Of a stretch of DNA of 64,000 nucleotides, positions 16,879-25,552 are shown piece after piece. This DNA is from Pseudomonas sp. RIT-PI-r (GTDB taxonomy: Bacteria > Pseudomonadota > Gammaproteobacteria > Pseudomonadales > Pseudomonadaceae): contig NZ_LIGE01000029.1 of NCBI RefSeq assembly GCF_001297015.1, positions 1-64,000 of the forward strand, given 5' to 3'. A program made the translations under genes and the position numbers. The notes under the pieces were generated by a model, which did not search any database, had not been told where the DNA came from, and saw only the letters and a list, made by a program, of their open reading frames with translations. Position 1 is the stretch's first letter. Every line of letters begins with the position of its first letter.

Positions 16879-17940
16879 ATGAGCGAACGAACGACTTCTG
16901 CAAGCTGGGCGATGGGGATTGTCAAAGCATTGGAGATGGACGGCCTGGATTGCCGGGTACTGTTCAAGCAACTGGGGCTCGATTACACGGCTCTGGATGA
17001 TCCGGATGCACGTTTCCCGCAAGATTCCATGACCCGACTCTGGCAGCGGGCGGTCGAGTTGTCCGGCAACCCGGCGATCGGCCTGAATATGGGCAAAGTG
17101 GTGCGACCGGCGTCGTTTCACGTCGCCGGCTACGCATTGATGTCGAGCAATACCCTGGCCGAAGGCTTCCAGCGACTGGTGCGCTATCAGCGGATCATCG
17201 CTGAAAGTGCCGACCTGAGCTTCCGTCTGCTGGAAGAAGGTTACGCGCTGATTCTGACCGTGCACGGCGACCATTTGCCGCCGACCCGGCAAAGTGCCGA
17301 AGCCTCGCTGGCCTGTGCGTTGGGTCTGTGCGGTTGGCTGACCGGGCGCACGCTGCATCCGGTCAAAGTGCTGGTGCAGGGTGATCAGCCGGAGAATCTG
17401 GAACCCTACAAACAAGCCTTCCACGCGCCGTTGGTGTTCAACGCGCCGTACGATGCGCTGATCTTCGAACGCGCTGACATGGAGGCGCCGCTGCCCACCG
17501 CCAACGAGGCGATGGCGCTGTTGCACGACCGCTTTGCCGGGGAGTATCTGGCACGATTTTCCGAAAGCCGCGTGACCCACAAAGCGCGACAGGTGCTGTG
17601 CCGGTTGCTGCCTCAAGGTGAGCCAAAGCGCGATACCGTGGCGCAGACCCTGCATTTGTCGCAGCGTACTTTGCAGCGCCGCTTGCAGGAGGAGGGCACG
17701 AGTTTTCAGCAGTTGCTCGATGACACTCGTCGCGAACTGGCCGAGCAATATCTGGCGCAGCCAAGCATGACCTTGCTGGAAATCGCCTACCTGTTGGGTT
17801 TTGCCGACCCGAGCAACTTCTTTCGCGCGTTCCGCCGCTGGTTCGACACCACGCCCGGCGATTACCGGACGCGGTTGTTGCAGGCACCGAACGCGATCAG
17901 TGACGCCAGAAGGCCGGAATACACAGCACAAACACCGTAA
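16879..17940 (+). CDS. AraC-family regulator (OruR/ArgR-like architecture)
   Basis: The protein has 353 residues. Residues 15-200 form the PF12625-type N-terminal domain (MDGLDCRVLFKQLGLDYTALDDPDARFPQ ... FHVAGYALMSSNTLAEGFQRLVRYQRI). The C-terminus has the AraC double helix-turn-helix (AQTLHLSQRTLQRRLQEEGTSFQQLLDDTRRELAEQYL; MTLLEIAYLLGFADPSNFFRAFRRWFDTTPGDYR). Its target is unknown. The last 44 bases overlap the converging trkH gene. Confidence 0.92.
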   Translation: MSERTTSASWAMGIVKALEMDGLDCRVLFKQLGLDYTALDDPDARFPQDSMTRLWQRAVELSGNPAIGLNMGKVVRPASFHVAGYALMSSNTLAEGFQRLVRYQRIIAESADLSFRLLEEGYALILTVHGDHLPPTRQSAEASLACALGLCGWLTGRTLHPVKVLVQGDQPENLEPYKQAFHAPLVFNAPYDALIFERADMEAPLPTANEAMALLHDRFAGEYLARFSESRVTHKARQVLCRLLPQGEPKRDTVAQTLHLSQRTLQRRLQEEGTSFQQLLDDTRRELAEQYLAQPSMTLLEIAYLLGFADPSNFFRAFRRWFDTTPGDYRTRLLQAPNAISDARRPEYTAQTP

Positions 17941-19351
17941 TGATCTCCAGTCGGCCGAGCAGCATGCCGAATGACAGGATCCATTTGGCCGCATCCGGCA
18001 GGGTGGCGAAGTTACCCGCCGGGCCGATGGTTTCGCCAAGGCCCGGGCCGACGCCGGACACGGTACTGGCGGCACCGGTCAGGGCGGTCATCCAGTCGAC
18101 GCCGAGCAGCGACAGCAGCAGGGCGATTACGCAGATGGTGATGGCGAAGAAGAACGAAAAAGTCAGAATCGAACGGACGATCTCTTCGTCGAGGCGGTGA
18201 CCGTTGTACTTTTGCTTGATCACCGCGCGTGGGTGAATCAGCTGATTAAGGTTGGCCTTGAGCAGGATATAGGCGACCTGGAAACGGAAAATCTTGATTC
18301 CGCCCGCCGTCGAACCGGAACAGCCGCCGACAAAGCCCAGATAGAAGAACAGCATCAGCGAGAAGTTGCCCCACAGGCTGTAGTCGCCAAGGGCGAAGCC
18401 TGTGGTGGTGACCACCGATGTCACGTTCAGTGCCACGTGGCGCAGCGCATCGAGCCAATGCAGGTTGGTCGTCCACCAATACCAGGTGCCGAGCACCAGC
18501 CAGGTCACCAGCAACATGCCGAGCAAACCCTGCACCTGCTGATCCTTGATCAGCGCCTTGCGGTTGCCGCGCAACGTCGCCACGTACAGGGTGAACGGCA
18601 GGCTGCCGAGGATCATGATAACCACCGCAACCCAGTGCACTGCCGGTTGCGTCCACTTGGCCAGCGACTGGTCGGAGGTCGAGAAGCCACCGGTGGAAAT
18701 CGCCGACATCGCGTGGTTGATCGCATCGAACGGACTCATCCCGGCCCACCAGAACGCCAGGCTGCCGAGGATGGTGATGCCGACATAAGCCGCTACGATC
18801 AGCCGCGCCACCATGTGCGAGCGCGGCATGACCTTTTCCGAGCGGTCCGAGGACTCGGTCTGGAACAGGCGCATGCCGCCGATACGCAGCAGCGGCAGAA
18901 TCGCTACCGCCATACCGATAAAGCCGATGCCGCCGATCCAGTGCAGCAGCGAGCGCCACATCAGAATGCCCGGGGACATATTGTCCAGATGATTGAGCAC
19001 AGTCGAGCCAGTCGCGGTGATGCCGGACATGCTTTCGAAAAACGAGTCGGTGTAACTGATGTGCTGCGTCAGCAGAAACGGCAGCGCGGCAAAGATACAC
19101 ACCACCAGCCAACTGCTGACGGTCAGCAGGTACATGTCGCGCGGGCGCAGATGAATGTGTTCGGGGCGGCCGGGAATCACCAGCGCGAGGCCGGCGACGA
19201 AGGTGATCATGCTCGCCCAGAGGAACGACGGCAGGTCGCTGGTGCGCTCGAAAATCACCAGGGTGGCCATCGGTACGACCATGGCCACAGCCAGGGTGAT
19301 CAGGAAGATGCCGATGATGAAACCAATGATCCGTAAGGTCGGCAACGCCAT
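17897..19351 (-). CDS. trkH: Trk-type potassium uptake protein TrkH
   Basis: The protein has 484 residues, the usual TrkH length, with about ten membrane helices. Selectivity-filter loops are visible, including MSGITATGSTVL, AISTGGFST, VTTTGFALGDY and ASTVSGVGPG. TrkH is the inner membrane K+-translocating subunit that works with TrkA in the cytoplasm; trkA is not in the window. The gene starts at ATG 19351 and is divergent from the nitroreductase gene. Confidence 0.95.
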   Translation of the reverse strand: MALPTLRIIGFIIGIFLITLAVAMVVPMATLVIFERTSDLPSFLWASMITFVAGLALVIPGRPEHIHLRPRDMYLLTVSSWLVVCIFAALPFLLTQHISYTDSFFESMSGITATGSTVLNHLDNMSPGILMWRSLLHWIGGIGFIGMAVAILPLLRIGGMRLFQTESSDRSEKVMPRSHMVARLIVAAYVGITILGSLAFWWAGMSPFDAINHAMSAISTGGFSTSDQSLAKWTQPAVHWVAVVIMILGSLPFTLYVATLRGNRKALIKDQQVQGLLGMLLVTWLVLGTWYWWTTNLHWLDALRHVALNVTSVVTTTGFALGDYSLWGNFSLMLFFYLGFVGGCSGSTAGGIKIFRFQVAYILLKANLNQLIHPRAVIKQKYNGHRLDEEIVRSILTFSFFFAITICVIALLLSLLGVDWMTALTGAASTVSGVGPGLGETIGPAGNFATLPDAAKWILSFGMLLGRLEIITVFVLCIPAFWRH

Positions 19352-19472
19352 GAAGTCCGCTCGGGCTGATGTGGGAAGGGCGCCATTCTACCCGTGGGGC
19401 AGGGCATGTAAACCGGCATCCTGTTGGCAGATACAGCTAGAATAGCCGCACATATTTTTCAGGAGGTGGCCG

Positions 19473-20039
19473 ATGCAGGCTCTCGACGCGTTGCTCAACC
19501 GTGTTTCCGTTCCACGTCTGGTCGAACCGGCCCCCACTGCCGAGCAGCGCGAAGCCCTGTTTGGTGCCGCATTGCGTGCACCGGATCACGGGCATTTGCA
19601 GCCGTATCGTTTCTTGACGGTCGAAGGCGCGGCACGTGAGCAGATGGGCGAGTTGCTGGCTCAGGCTGCACAGATGCAGGAAGGCGAAGTCACCGAAGCG
19701 ATGATCGACAAGGCCCGCAACGGCCCGCTGCGTGCACCGCTGGTAGTTGTAGTGATTGCCAAATTGCAGGAGCACGTCAAGTATCCGAAGGCCGAGCAGT
19801 TGCTGGCTGCAGGCTGTGCGGCGCACGGGATTTTGCTGGCGGCGTATGCGCAAGGGATTGGTGCGGTGTGGCGCACGGGGGATTTGGCTTATTCGCAGCA
19901 CGTAGCCAAAGGTTTGGGGCTGGCGGAGGGCGAAGAGGTGATTGCGTTCCTTTACCTCGGCACACCGCAGAAGGAACCGCGTGTGGCGGAGAAGGTTGAG
20001 CTGGCTGAGTTTGTTAGTGCCTGGCCCGCCATCGCCTGA
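19473..20039 (+). CDS. YdjA-like nitroreductase family protein
   Basis: The protein has 188 residues with the FMN-binding nitroreductase fold of the short YdjA group: an N-terminal RVSVPRLVEPAP segment, LRAPDHGHLQPYRF at the flavin site, RAPLVVVVIAK, and the C-terminal AYAQGIGAVWRTG ... IAFLYLGTP. AGGAGG sits seven bases before the ATG. The natural substrate is not known. The intergenic region towards trkH is 121 bases and carries both promoters. Confidence 0.92.
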   Translation: MQALDALLNRVSVPRLVEPAPTAEQREALFGAALRAPDHGHLQPYRFLTVEGAAREQMGELLAQAAQMQEGEVTEAMIDKARNGPLRAPLVVVVIAKLQEHVKYPKAEQLLAAGCAAHGILLAAYAQGIGAVWRTGDLAYSQHVAKGLGLAEGEEVIAFLYLGTPQKEPRVAEKVELAEFVSAWPAIA

Positions 20040-20047
20040 AGATCAAA

Positions 20048-20263
20048 AGCCCCTCACCCTAACCCTCTCCCGGGGGGAGAGGGGACTGATTGGGGGATGC
20101 TGTAGAGGTACGCCGACCTGAACGCTCTTCGCTGAATCCAGAATCGACGCGGATTACGGTTCTGTCGAATCCATAATCAACTCGGTGTTTCAGGTCGATG
20201 TCTGACGCAAGACACCTCGTTCGGCTCCCTCTCCCTCTGGGAGAGGGCTGGGGTGAGGGGCTT
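20048..20263. repeat. Long inverted repeat, family D
   Basis: Outer arms CCCCTCACCCTAACCCTCTCC and CTCTGGGAGAGGGCTGGGGTGAGGGG enclose a middle with CGACCTGAA/TTCAGGTCG-type short arms. It is the second copy of the element at 7502-7680 and lies between the converging nitroreductase and cpxA genes. Confidence 0.8.
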
Positions 20264-20281
20264 TTCTGGGGCGGGCGGCTC

Positions 20282-21622
20282 TTAGGGTTGCACCACCGCA
20301 CCCGGCACCAATGGCAATTCCAGACTGGCAATAAACCCACCCTGCGGATGATTGGCCAGCGTCAAACTCCCACCATGGCGCTCCGCCGCCCGCCGGGCAA
20401 TTGCCAGGCCCAGGCCATGTCCCGCCGCCGTCTGCCCCGGCGCCCGGTAAAACGGCTCGCCCAACTGACTCAGATGTTCGGCTAGCACGCCCGGCCCGTG
20501 GTCACGCACACTGACGATGATTTTTTCACCCTGACGTGAGGCTTGCATCTCGATCGCCTGATCTTGCGGGTTGAAGCGCTGGGCATTGCGCAGCAGATTA
20601 TCGACCGCACGCTCGATCATGGTCGGCCAGCCCTTCAGGTGCAGTTGCGGATCGGCATCGAGACGCACCGTCTGCTCGGGCGATCCAAGTTGTGCATCTT
20701 TCTGCAACGTGCCCAGCAACGTATTCAGATCCACTTCTTCAGCACTGGCATTGTCAGCATCGACCCGTGCCAGCACCAGAATTTCACTGATCAACGCTTC
20801 CAGCCGATCACACTCGCGGGTCAGTCGTGGCCAAAGTTTTTCCCGTTCTTCAGGGTTGGCCCGTTCGGCCAGCGCCAAGGCAATGCGCAGCCGCGCCAAC
20901 GGTGAGCGCAGTTCATGGGAGACGTCGCGCAGCAACTGACGTTGGCTGCCGATCAGGCTTTGCAGACGCGCGCCCATGCGGTTGAAGTCAGTGGCCAGCA
21001 CGCCAAATTCATCGCGACGATTGGCCAGTTTCGCCAGGCTGTTCTGCTGATAAGTGGTCTGCCCCAGATCATGCACGGCGCCGCGCAAACGGCTGAGCGG
21101 GCGGGTGATCGAGAAGGTCACGAGCAAACTGAACAGGGTCAGTACCACCAGTGCGATGCCCAGCGCACTCAACGGCCAGAGCAGGCTTTCGCGGTGCCAG
21201 GCGTCGAGTTCAGGGTGGGGGATGCGGTAGATGAACAGGTAGGTGTCGCCGGTTTTTTCACTGGTGAACTCGTCGGTCAGGCGTCGCCATGGCAGACGGC
21301 GGTCATCGTTGTTCTGTCGTGCTTCGAAGGCCGCCGCGCGCCGGGGGAAAGTGCCGCGCACCACCGGATCGCCGCTTTCGTTGAGCACTTGAACGTCGAT
21401 GTGATATTGGCGTTTGCGCTGTTCGAGGATGTCCTGCGCGGCTTCCTCGCCCTGGGCTTCGTAGGTTTGTGTCCACTCGCCGGCGAGGGTGTTGAGGCCG
21501 GGATGACGGCTGAGGATCCACGCGTCCTGATTGAGCATGTGCCCGAGCAGAATCGACAGCCCTGCCACCAGAGCGATGGCCAGCCAGAAGCTCGCGAGAA
21601 TACGCCAGAACAGTGAACGCAC
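20282..21622 (-). CDS. cpxA: Sensor histidine kinase CpxA
   Basis: The protein has 446 residues. It has two membrane helices (about 8-30 and 155-175) around a periplasmic domain of about 125 residues, then a HAMP linker (FSITRPLSRLRGAVHDLGQ). The phospho-acceptor H box is LLRDVSHELRSPLARLR, followed by the N box (DNLLRNAQRF) and G boxes (VRDHGPGV, GHGLGLAIA). Position beside cpxR and a CpxP-like gene supports CpxA, the envelope-stress sensor. An A-type repeat and a terminator separate it from the cpxP-like gene, so it may have its own promoter. Confidence 0.9.
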   Translation of the reverse strand: MRSLFWRILASFWLAIALVAGLSILLGHMLNQDAWILSRHPGLNTLAGEWTQTYEAQGEEAAQDILEQRKRQYHIDVQVLNESGDPVVRGTFPRRAAAFEARQNNDDRRLPWRRLTDEFTSEKTGDTYLFIYRIPHPELDAWHRESLLWPLSALGIALVVLTLFSLLVTFSITRPLSRLRGAVHDLGQTTYQQNSLAKLANRRDEFGVLATDFNRMGARLQSLIGSQRQLLRDVSHELRSPLARLRIALALAERANPEEREKLWPRLTRECDRLEALISEILVLARVDADNASAEEVDLNTLLGTLQKDAQLGSPEQTVRLDADPQLHLKGWPTMIERAVDNLLRNAQRFNPQDQAIEMQASRQGEKIIVSVRDHGPGVLAEHLSQLGEPFYRAPGQTAAGHGLGLAIARRAAERHGGSLTLANHPQGGFIASLELPLVPGAVVQP

Positions 21623-21650
21623 AGAAAATCCTCAAAACAAACACAAATCC

Positions 21651-21737
21651 CTGCAGGAGCTGCCGAAGGCTGCGATCTTTTGACTTTGTTTTTTCAGATC
21701 AAGATCAAAAGATCGCAGCCTTCGGCAGCTCCTACAG
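21651..21737. repeat. REP-type inverted repeat, family A
   Basis: GCAGGAGCTGCCGAAGGCTGCGATC-type arms are inverted around a TTTTTTCAGATCAAG centre. It lies just upstream of cpxA and downstream of the cpxP-like terminator. Confidence 0.9.
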
Positions 21738-21748
21738 GTTCCGGGTTG

Positions 21749-21778
21749 CAAAAGACCCGACGGGTTAACCGTCGGGTC
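21749..21778 (-). terminator. Intrinsic terminator after cpxP-like gene
   Basis: On the minus strand GACCCGACGG, a five-base loop and CCGTCGGGTC form a perfect 10-bp stem, followed directly by TTTTGC. It begins 13 bases after the cpxP-like stop codon and would cut or limit transcription into cpxA. Confidence 0.75.
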
Positions 21779-21790
21779 CGGGTCAGAACA

Positions 21791-22240
21791 TTATTGCGCT
21801 TTTTGCGCCTGTTGCGCTTTCCACGCTTTGAACTCGGCCCATTCGGCGCGGCGTTCAGCCTGTTTCTTCTGGATCTCGTCGAATTTCTTCTGTTGATCCG
21901 GTTTCAACACGGCGCGGACATCGGATTCGGCTTTCTTGTGGTTGGCCGCCATCTCGTCCTTCATGGCTTTCTGGTCAGCCGGCGAGAGTTTTTCCAGGTA
22001 TTTGTCGACCACTTGCTTACGCTCGTGCATCTGCTCGCCCATGATCTTGCGGATCTGCTCGCGCTGCTCGCGGGAGAGGTCGAGTTGGCTGTACGGGCCT
22101 TTGCCGTGCATGCCGTGCATCTGACCGCCGTGGCGTGGGCCGTCGAGCGGGCCACCCATCGGGCCGCCGTCTTGCGGCATCGCCATGGCGACGGTTGGCA
22201 GAGCGGCAGCGAACATCAGAGCGATAAGAGTCTTGCGCAT
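21791..22240 (-). CDS. CpxP/Spy-family periplasmic chaperone-like protein
   Basis: The protein has 149 residues. A signal peptide (MRKTLIALMFAAALPTVAMA) is followed by a Gly/Met/His-rich stretch (GGPMGGPLDGPRHGGQMHGMHG) that could bind metal. Two LTxxQ-like regions follow (LDLSREQREQIRKIM and LKPDQQKKFDEIQ), then a charged helical tail. CpxP proteins restrain CpxA and bind misfolded periplasmic proteins. AAGGAG precedes the ATG. A CpxR-like box lies about 85 bases upstream, suggesting it is a Cpx target. Confidence 0.88.
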   Translation of the reverse strand: MRKTLIALMFAAALPTVAMAMPQDGGPMGGPLDGPRHGGQMHGMHGKGPYSQLDLSREQREQIRKIMGEQMHERKQVVDKYLEKLSPADQKAMKDEMAANHKKAESDVRAVLKPDQQKKFDEIQKKQAERRAEWAEFKAWKAQQAQKAQ

Positions 22241-22322
22241 GGTGTATCTCCTTGTCTCGTTCCCGGTACGTTCCGGATGAGTTCAGATTACGGAGATCAA
22301 GGTCAGCGGCGGTCAGCGCTAC

Positions 22323-22338
22323 GTAAAGCTTGGGTAAA
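22323..22338. promoter_or_regulatory. Putative CpxR box
   Basis: GTAAAGCTTGGGTAAA is a direct repeat GTAAA-N6-GTAAA on the plus strand, matching the known GTAA-N6/7-GTAA pattern for CpxR. It lies 83 bases upstream of the cpxP-like start, in reverse orientation to that gene. Confidence 0.55.
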
Positions 22339-22370
22339 GACGCTTCGCGTCCGACCTGACAAACACACTT

Positions 22371-22460
22371 TGTAGGAGTGAGCCCGCTCGCGATAGCGGT
22401 GTATCTGGCAAGAACATGTCGACTGACACACTGCTATCGCGAGCAGGCTCACTCCTACAA
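22371..22460. repeat. REP-type inverted repeat, family B
   Basis: TGTAGGAGTGAGCCCGCTCGCGATAGC and its reverse complement flank a centre with GTGTATCTGGCAAGAACATG. The centre resembles that of 28040-28128, so these two are close copies. It separates cpxR from the cpxP-like promoter. Confidence 0.92.
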
Positions 22461-22469
22461 GTGGGAGGT

Positions 22470-23147
22470 TCAGAGGCTGTAGTAGTAACCCCGGCTGCGC
22501 AGGGCGACGATGCGCGGGCGGCCGTCGGAGTGGGGGCCGATCTTTTTGCGCAGGTTGCTGACGTGCATGTCGAGGCTGCGGTCGTACAGGGTCAGCTTGC
22601 GACCGAGGGCGAGCTGCGCCAGTTCCTGTTTGTCCAGCGGCTCGCCGGGTTGCTTGAGCAGCGCTTCGAGCAGGCGACTTTCGGAAACGGTCAGGGTCAG
22701 CTCTTTCTCGTCGATGCTGACCACGCCGCGCACCGGGCTGAAACTCAGGTCGCCCAGCTCAAGCTGAGTCGACACGGCAGCCGGATGACTGCGCCGCAAT
22801 ACGGCACGCAGGCGCGCGGTCAGTTCACGCGGGTCGCACGGTTTGGCCAGGTAATCATCGGCGCCCAGTTCCAGGCCGAGGATACGGTCCAGCGGCTCGC
22901 CACGGGCCGAGAGCATCAGAACCGGCAGATCAGCGTGATCGTTGCGCAGTTGCTTGAGCAGTTCCAGACCGCTGCCGTCAGGCAGCATCACGTCCAGCAC
23001 CACCGCTGCCGGGGCGGTTTCAGCCAAAGCCTTGCGGGCACTCTGGCCATCGTGGCAGGCACGGACCTGAAAGCCTTCCTGGCTCAGCCAGCTACTCAGG
23101 AGTTCGCACAACTCCTGGTCATCATCAATCAATAACAGCTCGCTCAT
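22470..23147 (-). CDS. cpxR: OmpR-family response regulator CpxR
   Basis: The protein has 225 residues. The receiver domain has the acidic pair (LLIDDDQE), the phospho-acceptor Asp in VVLDVMLPDGSG (about Asp51), the Thr/Ser position (LMLSARG) and the Lys in YLAKPCDP. The C-terminal winged helix ends RSLDMHVSNLRKKIGPHSDGRPRIVALRSRGYYYSL. It would bind GTAAA repeats when phosphorylated by CpxA. The gene follows a small membrane-protein gene with a 7-base gap, so the two are co-transcribed. Confidence 0.92.
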   Translation of the reverse strand: MSELLLIDDDQELCELLSSWLSQEGFQVRACHDGQSARKALAETAPAAVVLDVMLPDGSGLELLKQLRNDHADLPVLMLSARGEPLDRILGLELGADDYLAKPCDPRELTARLRAVLRRSHPAAVSTQLELGDLSFSPVRGVVSIDEKELTLTVSESRLLEALLKQPGEPLDKQELAQLALGRKLTLYDRSLDMHVSNLRKKIGPHSDGRPRIVALRSRGYYYSL

Positions 23148-23154
23148 GACTCAC

Positions 23155-23565
23155 TCAATTTAGCCATTGCCGACGTTTTCGGCTTGCTCCACTGGCAAAG
23201 ATACCGCAGAGCAGCGCCAATAGCGCTACTCCTGCTCCCGTGACGAACCACTGCTGCTGGTCGGTCAACAGACGCGGCACCGGGCTGGCCTGGGCTTCCT
23301 TGAGTTGCAGCTTGAGGCGCTGGTTCTCTTGGCGCAGCCGGGCGAGCTGGGCGCTTTCGCGGGTGTTGTCGGCAGTTTGCAGTTGTTTGCTCAATTCTTC
23401 CCGTTGCTGCTCGCTGGCCTTGAGGCGCTGCTGCAGTTCGGTGATCTGGCTGCCGGCACTCAGCGACAATGGCGTGGAGCTGCCGCCTTCGGTGGATTCC
23501 TCACCATGGGCGGGCGTCATCATCGACAACGAGACCAACATCAGACACAACGGACCCTTGCGCAT
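23155..23565 (-). CDS. Coiled-coil, C-terminally anchored periplasmic protein
   Basis: The protein has 136 residues from the ATG at 23565 (AGGTG upstream); the frame extends to 23613. It has a signal peptide (about residues 1-22, ending PAHG), a coiled coil (ITELQQRLKASEQQREELSKQ through about 100), then a membrane helix (WFVTGAGVALLALLCGIFASG) and a basic end (SRKRRQWLN). The layout resembles SH3-anchor proteins without the SH3 part; some databases mislabel such proteins as initiation factor 2. Placement directly ahead of cpxR suggests an envelope role. Confidence 0.8.
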   Translation of the reverse strand: MRKGPLCLMLVSLSMMTPAHGEESTEGGSSTPLSLSAGSQITELQQRLKASEQQREELSKQLQTADNTRESAQLARLRQENQRLKLQLKEAQASPVPRLLTDQQQWFVTGAGVALLALLCGIFASGASRKRRQWLN

Positions 23566-23637
23566 CGCTACACCTGCTTCCAAATGGATATTGGGCAGGT
23601 TGTCGGCAGGCAAACGAGAATAATGAGCGATTGAGAA

Positions 23638-23664
23638 CGCGATGAACCGACAAGGTTCATCGCG
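23638..23664 (-). terminator. Hairpin downstream of yciI
   Basis: CGCGATGAACC and GGTTCATCGCG form a perfect 11-bp stem with a 5-base loop, 23 bases after the yciI stop. There is only a weak T-rich tail (TTCTC) on the minus strand, so termination strength is uncertain. Confidence 0.5.
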
Positions 23665-23687
23665 TGGGAGAGACTTGCGCAGGAAAG

Positions 23688-23987
23688 TTACGGCAGGACT
23701 TGCTTGAACGGCTTGACGACGACGTTGGCGTAGACGCCAGCGGCGATGTACGGATCGGCGTCAGCCCACGCCTGCGCAGCGCTCAGGGAGTCGAATTCGG
23801 CGACGATCAGGCTGCCGGTGAAACCCGCTGCGCCCGGATCATTGCTGTCGACGGCCGGATGCGGGCCGGCCAATACGATGCGGCCTTCGCCCTTGAGCGC
23901 TTGCAGGCGTTCCAGATGCGCAGGACGCGCGGCCAGGCGTGCTTCCAGCGAGTTGGCGACGTCGGTGGCAATGATGGCGTAGAGCAT
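23688..23987 (-). CDS. YciI-family protein
   Basis: The protein has 99 residues starting MLYAIIATDVANSLEAR, with GAGG upstream. It is a ferredoxin-like alpha/beta barrel dimer family: the conserved R-x-x-H (ARPAHLERL), GRIVLAGPHP with the active-site-like His, and a DPYIAAGVYANVVVKPF ending. The biochemical role of YciI is not settled. The ATG follows the yciB stop after one base, so the two are translationally coupled. Confidence 0.93.
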   Translation of the reverse strand: MLYAIIATDVANSLEARLAARPAHLERLQALKGEGRIVLAGPHPAVDSNDPGAAGFTGSLIVAEFDSLSAAQAWADADPYIAAGVYANVVVKPFKQVLP

Positions 23988-23988
23988 G

Positions 23989-24588
23989 TCAGTCCTCGGT
24001 TTTTGGTGTTGTTGTGGTATCGGCATCGTGCAGGTGGCGCGACAGGTAAATGCCCTGTGCGACCAGGAACACCAGGGTCATGCCCAGGCTGCCGAACACC
24101 TTGAAATCCACCCAGTAACTCTGGAAGGTAAAGGCGACGAACAGGTTGGCAGCCCCGCAGAACAGGAAAAAGGCGATCCAGGCGATGTTCAGACGGGTCC
24201 AGACCGGATCCGGCAGGGTCAGCGCGTGACCCATGATGCGTTTGATCAGCAGGCGGTCACCAATGAAGTGGCTGCCGATGAAAGCAACGGCGAACAGCCA
24301 GTTGACCACCGGCGCTTTCCATTTCAGGAAGGTCTCGCTATGGAAGGCGAGCGTCAGGCTGCCGAACACCAGACAGGCGATCAGGGTCAGCCATTGGCTC
24401 TTTTCCAGCTTGCGCTGTTTGATGAACAACGCGCCATACACCACCAGGGAACTGATGATCAGCATCGCCGTGGCGCTGTAAATACCGCCTACAGTCACTT
24501 CATGGCCAGCGATGTCGACAACCCGTGGATCAAGTTTGTAAACGATGAAGAACAGCAGAAGCGGGATGAAATCGATGAATTGTTTCAC
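23989..24588 (-). CDS. yciB: Septation/inner membrane protein YciB
   Basis: The protein has 199 residues from a GTG at 24588 (VKQFIDFIPLLLFFIVYKL), the conserved family start. Five or six hydrophobic helices are present, with the family phrases QWLTLIACLVFGSLTLAFH, FIKWKAP-like FLKWKAPVVNWLFA and TLPDPVWTRLNIAWIAFFLFCG. YciB (IspZ) contributes to cell envelope synthesis and cell division. A shared promoter region of 87 bases separates it from the divergent PHP-domain gene. Confidence 0.93.
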   Translation of the reverse strand: MKQFIDFIPLLLFFIVYKLDPRVVDIAGHEVTVGGIYSATAMLIISSLVVYGALFIKQRKLEKSQWLTLIACLVFGSLTLAFHSETFLKWKAPVVNWLFAVAFIGSHFIGDRLLIKRIMGHALTLPDPVWTRLNIAWIAFFLFCGAANLFVAFTFQSYWVDFKVFGSLGMTLVFLVAQGIYLSRHLHDADTTTTPKTED

Positions 24589-24675
24589 AGTGAGAGCCAG
24601 AAGCTGGATGTGGCGGCATAATAACAAACATATGGGCGCGCGATAGCGCCAGCTGATTTGAGGTTACAACTCTCC

Positions 24676-25539
24676 GTGAATGTAGATTTGCACTGCCATA
24701 GCACGGCCTCCGATGGCGCCCTGGCGCCTGCGGTTCTGGTTGCGCGTGCGTTCGAGAACGGCGTGCGAGTCCTGTCGTTGACTGACCACGACACCCTCGA
24801 AGGCTTGGCCGAAGCGCGCACGGCCGCCAATGAACTGGGGATGCAACTGGTCAACGGTGTCGAATTGTCCTGTACCTGGGGCGGCGCGACCATTCATGTG
24901 CTGGGCTACGGTTTCGACGTCAACGCCGCGCCGTTGGTCGAGGCCATCGCCAAATTGCACGATGGCCGCTGGCTGCGGTCGGAAGAAATAAGCCGCAAGC
25001 TCGCCCTCAAGGGCATGCCCGGTGCCCTTGAAGGTGCCCGGCAGGTGCAGCAGGAACTGGGCGACAGCGGCAACGCCCCGGCCCGTCCGCATTTCGCTGA
25101 CTGGATGGTGCGTGAAGGGTTTGTAAAGGATCGCGCCGAGGCATTTCGCAAATGGCTCGGCGCCGGCAAGCTCGGTGACGTCAAATTGCATTGGCCGACG
25201 CTGGAAGACACCGTCGGTACGTTGCGCGCCGCCAATGCCTGGGTCAGCCTGGCGCATCCGTGGCACTACGATTTCACTCGCAGCAAGCGCCGAAAGCTGA
25301 TTGCCGACTATATTCAAGCAGGCGGGCATGCAATCGAGGTGGTCAATGGCCATCAGCCTGCGGAACAGGTCGGCAGCCTGGCAATCCTTGCCCGTGAGTT
25401 CGGTCTGCTGGTCAGCGCCGGCAGTGACTTCCATGGCCCTGGCGGCTGGTCCGAGATCGGCCAGTACCGGCCGGTTCCCGAGGACCTTCCACCCCTGTGG
25501 TGTCGGTTCAAACATGACACAGTTATTGCCGCCGTCTGA
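24676..25539 (+). CDS. PHP-domain phosphoesterase, RNase AM-like (YciV/TrpH)
   Basis: The protein has 287 residues from a GTG at 24676; an in-frame TTG lies at 24658. PHP metal motifs are present: VDLHCHSTASDG, SLTDHDTLEGL, NGVELSCTW, SLAHPWHY and GSDFHGPG. The E. coli relative (Rnm/YciV) is a 5'-3' exonuclease acting on RNA and 3',5'-bisphosphates. The yciO-like gene begins 13 bases after the stop, followed tightly by scpA and scpB. Confidence 0.92.
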   Translation: MNVDLHCHSTASDGALAPAVLVARAFENGVRVLSLTDHDTLEGLAEARTAANELGMQLVNGVELSCTWGGATIHVLGYGFDVNAAPLVEAIAKLHDGRWLRSEEISRKLALKGMPGALEGARQVQQELGDSGNAPARPHFADWMVREGFVKDRAEAFRKWLGAGKLGDVKLHWPTLEDTVGTLRAANAWVSLAHPWHYDFTRSKRRKLIADYIQAGGHAIEVVNGHQPAEQVGSLAILAREFGLLVSAGSDFHGPGGWSEIGQYRPVPEDLPPLWCRFKHDTVIAAV

Positions 25540-25552
25540 ACAGGTAGAAAAT

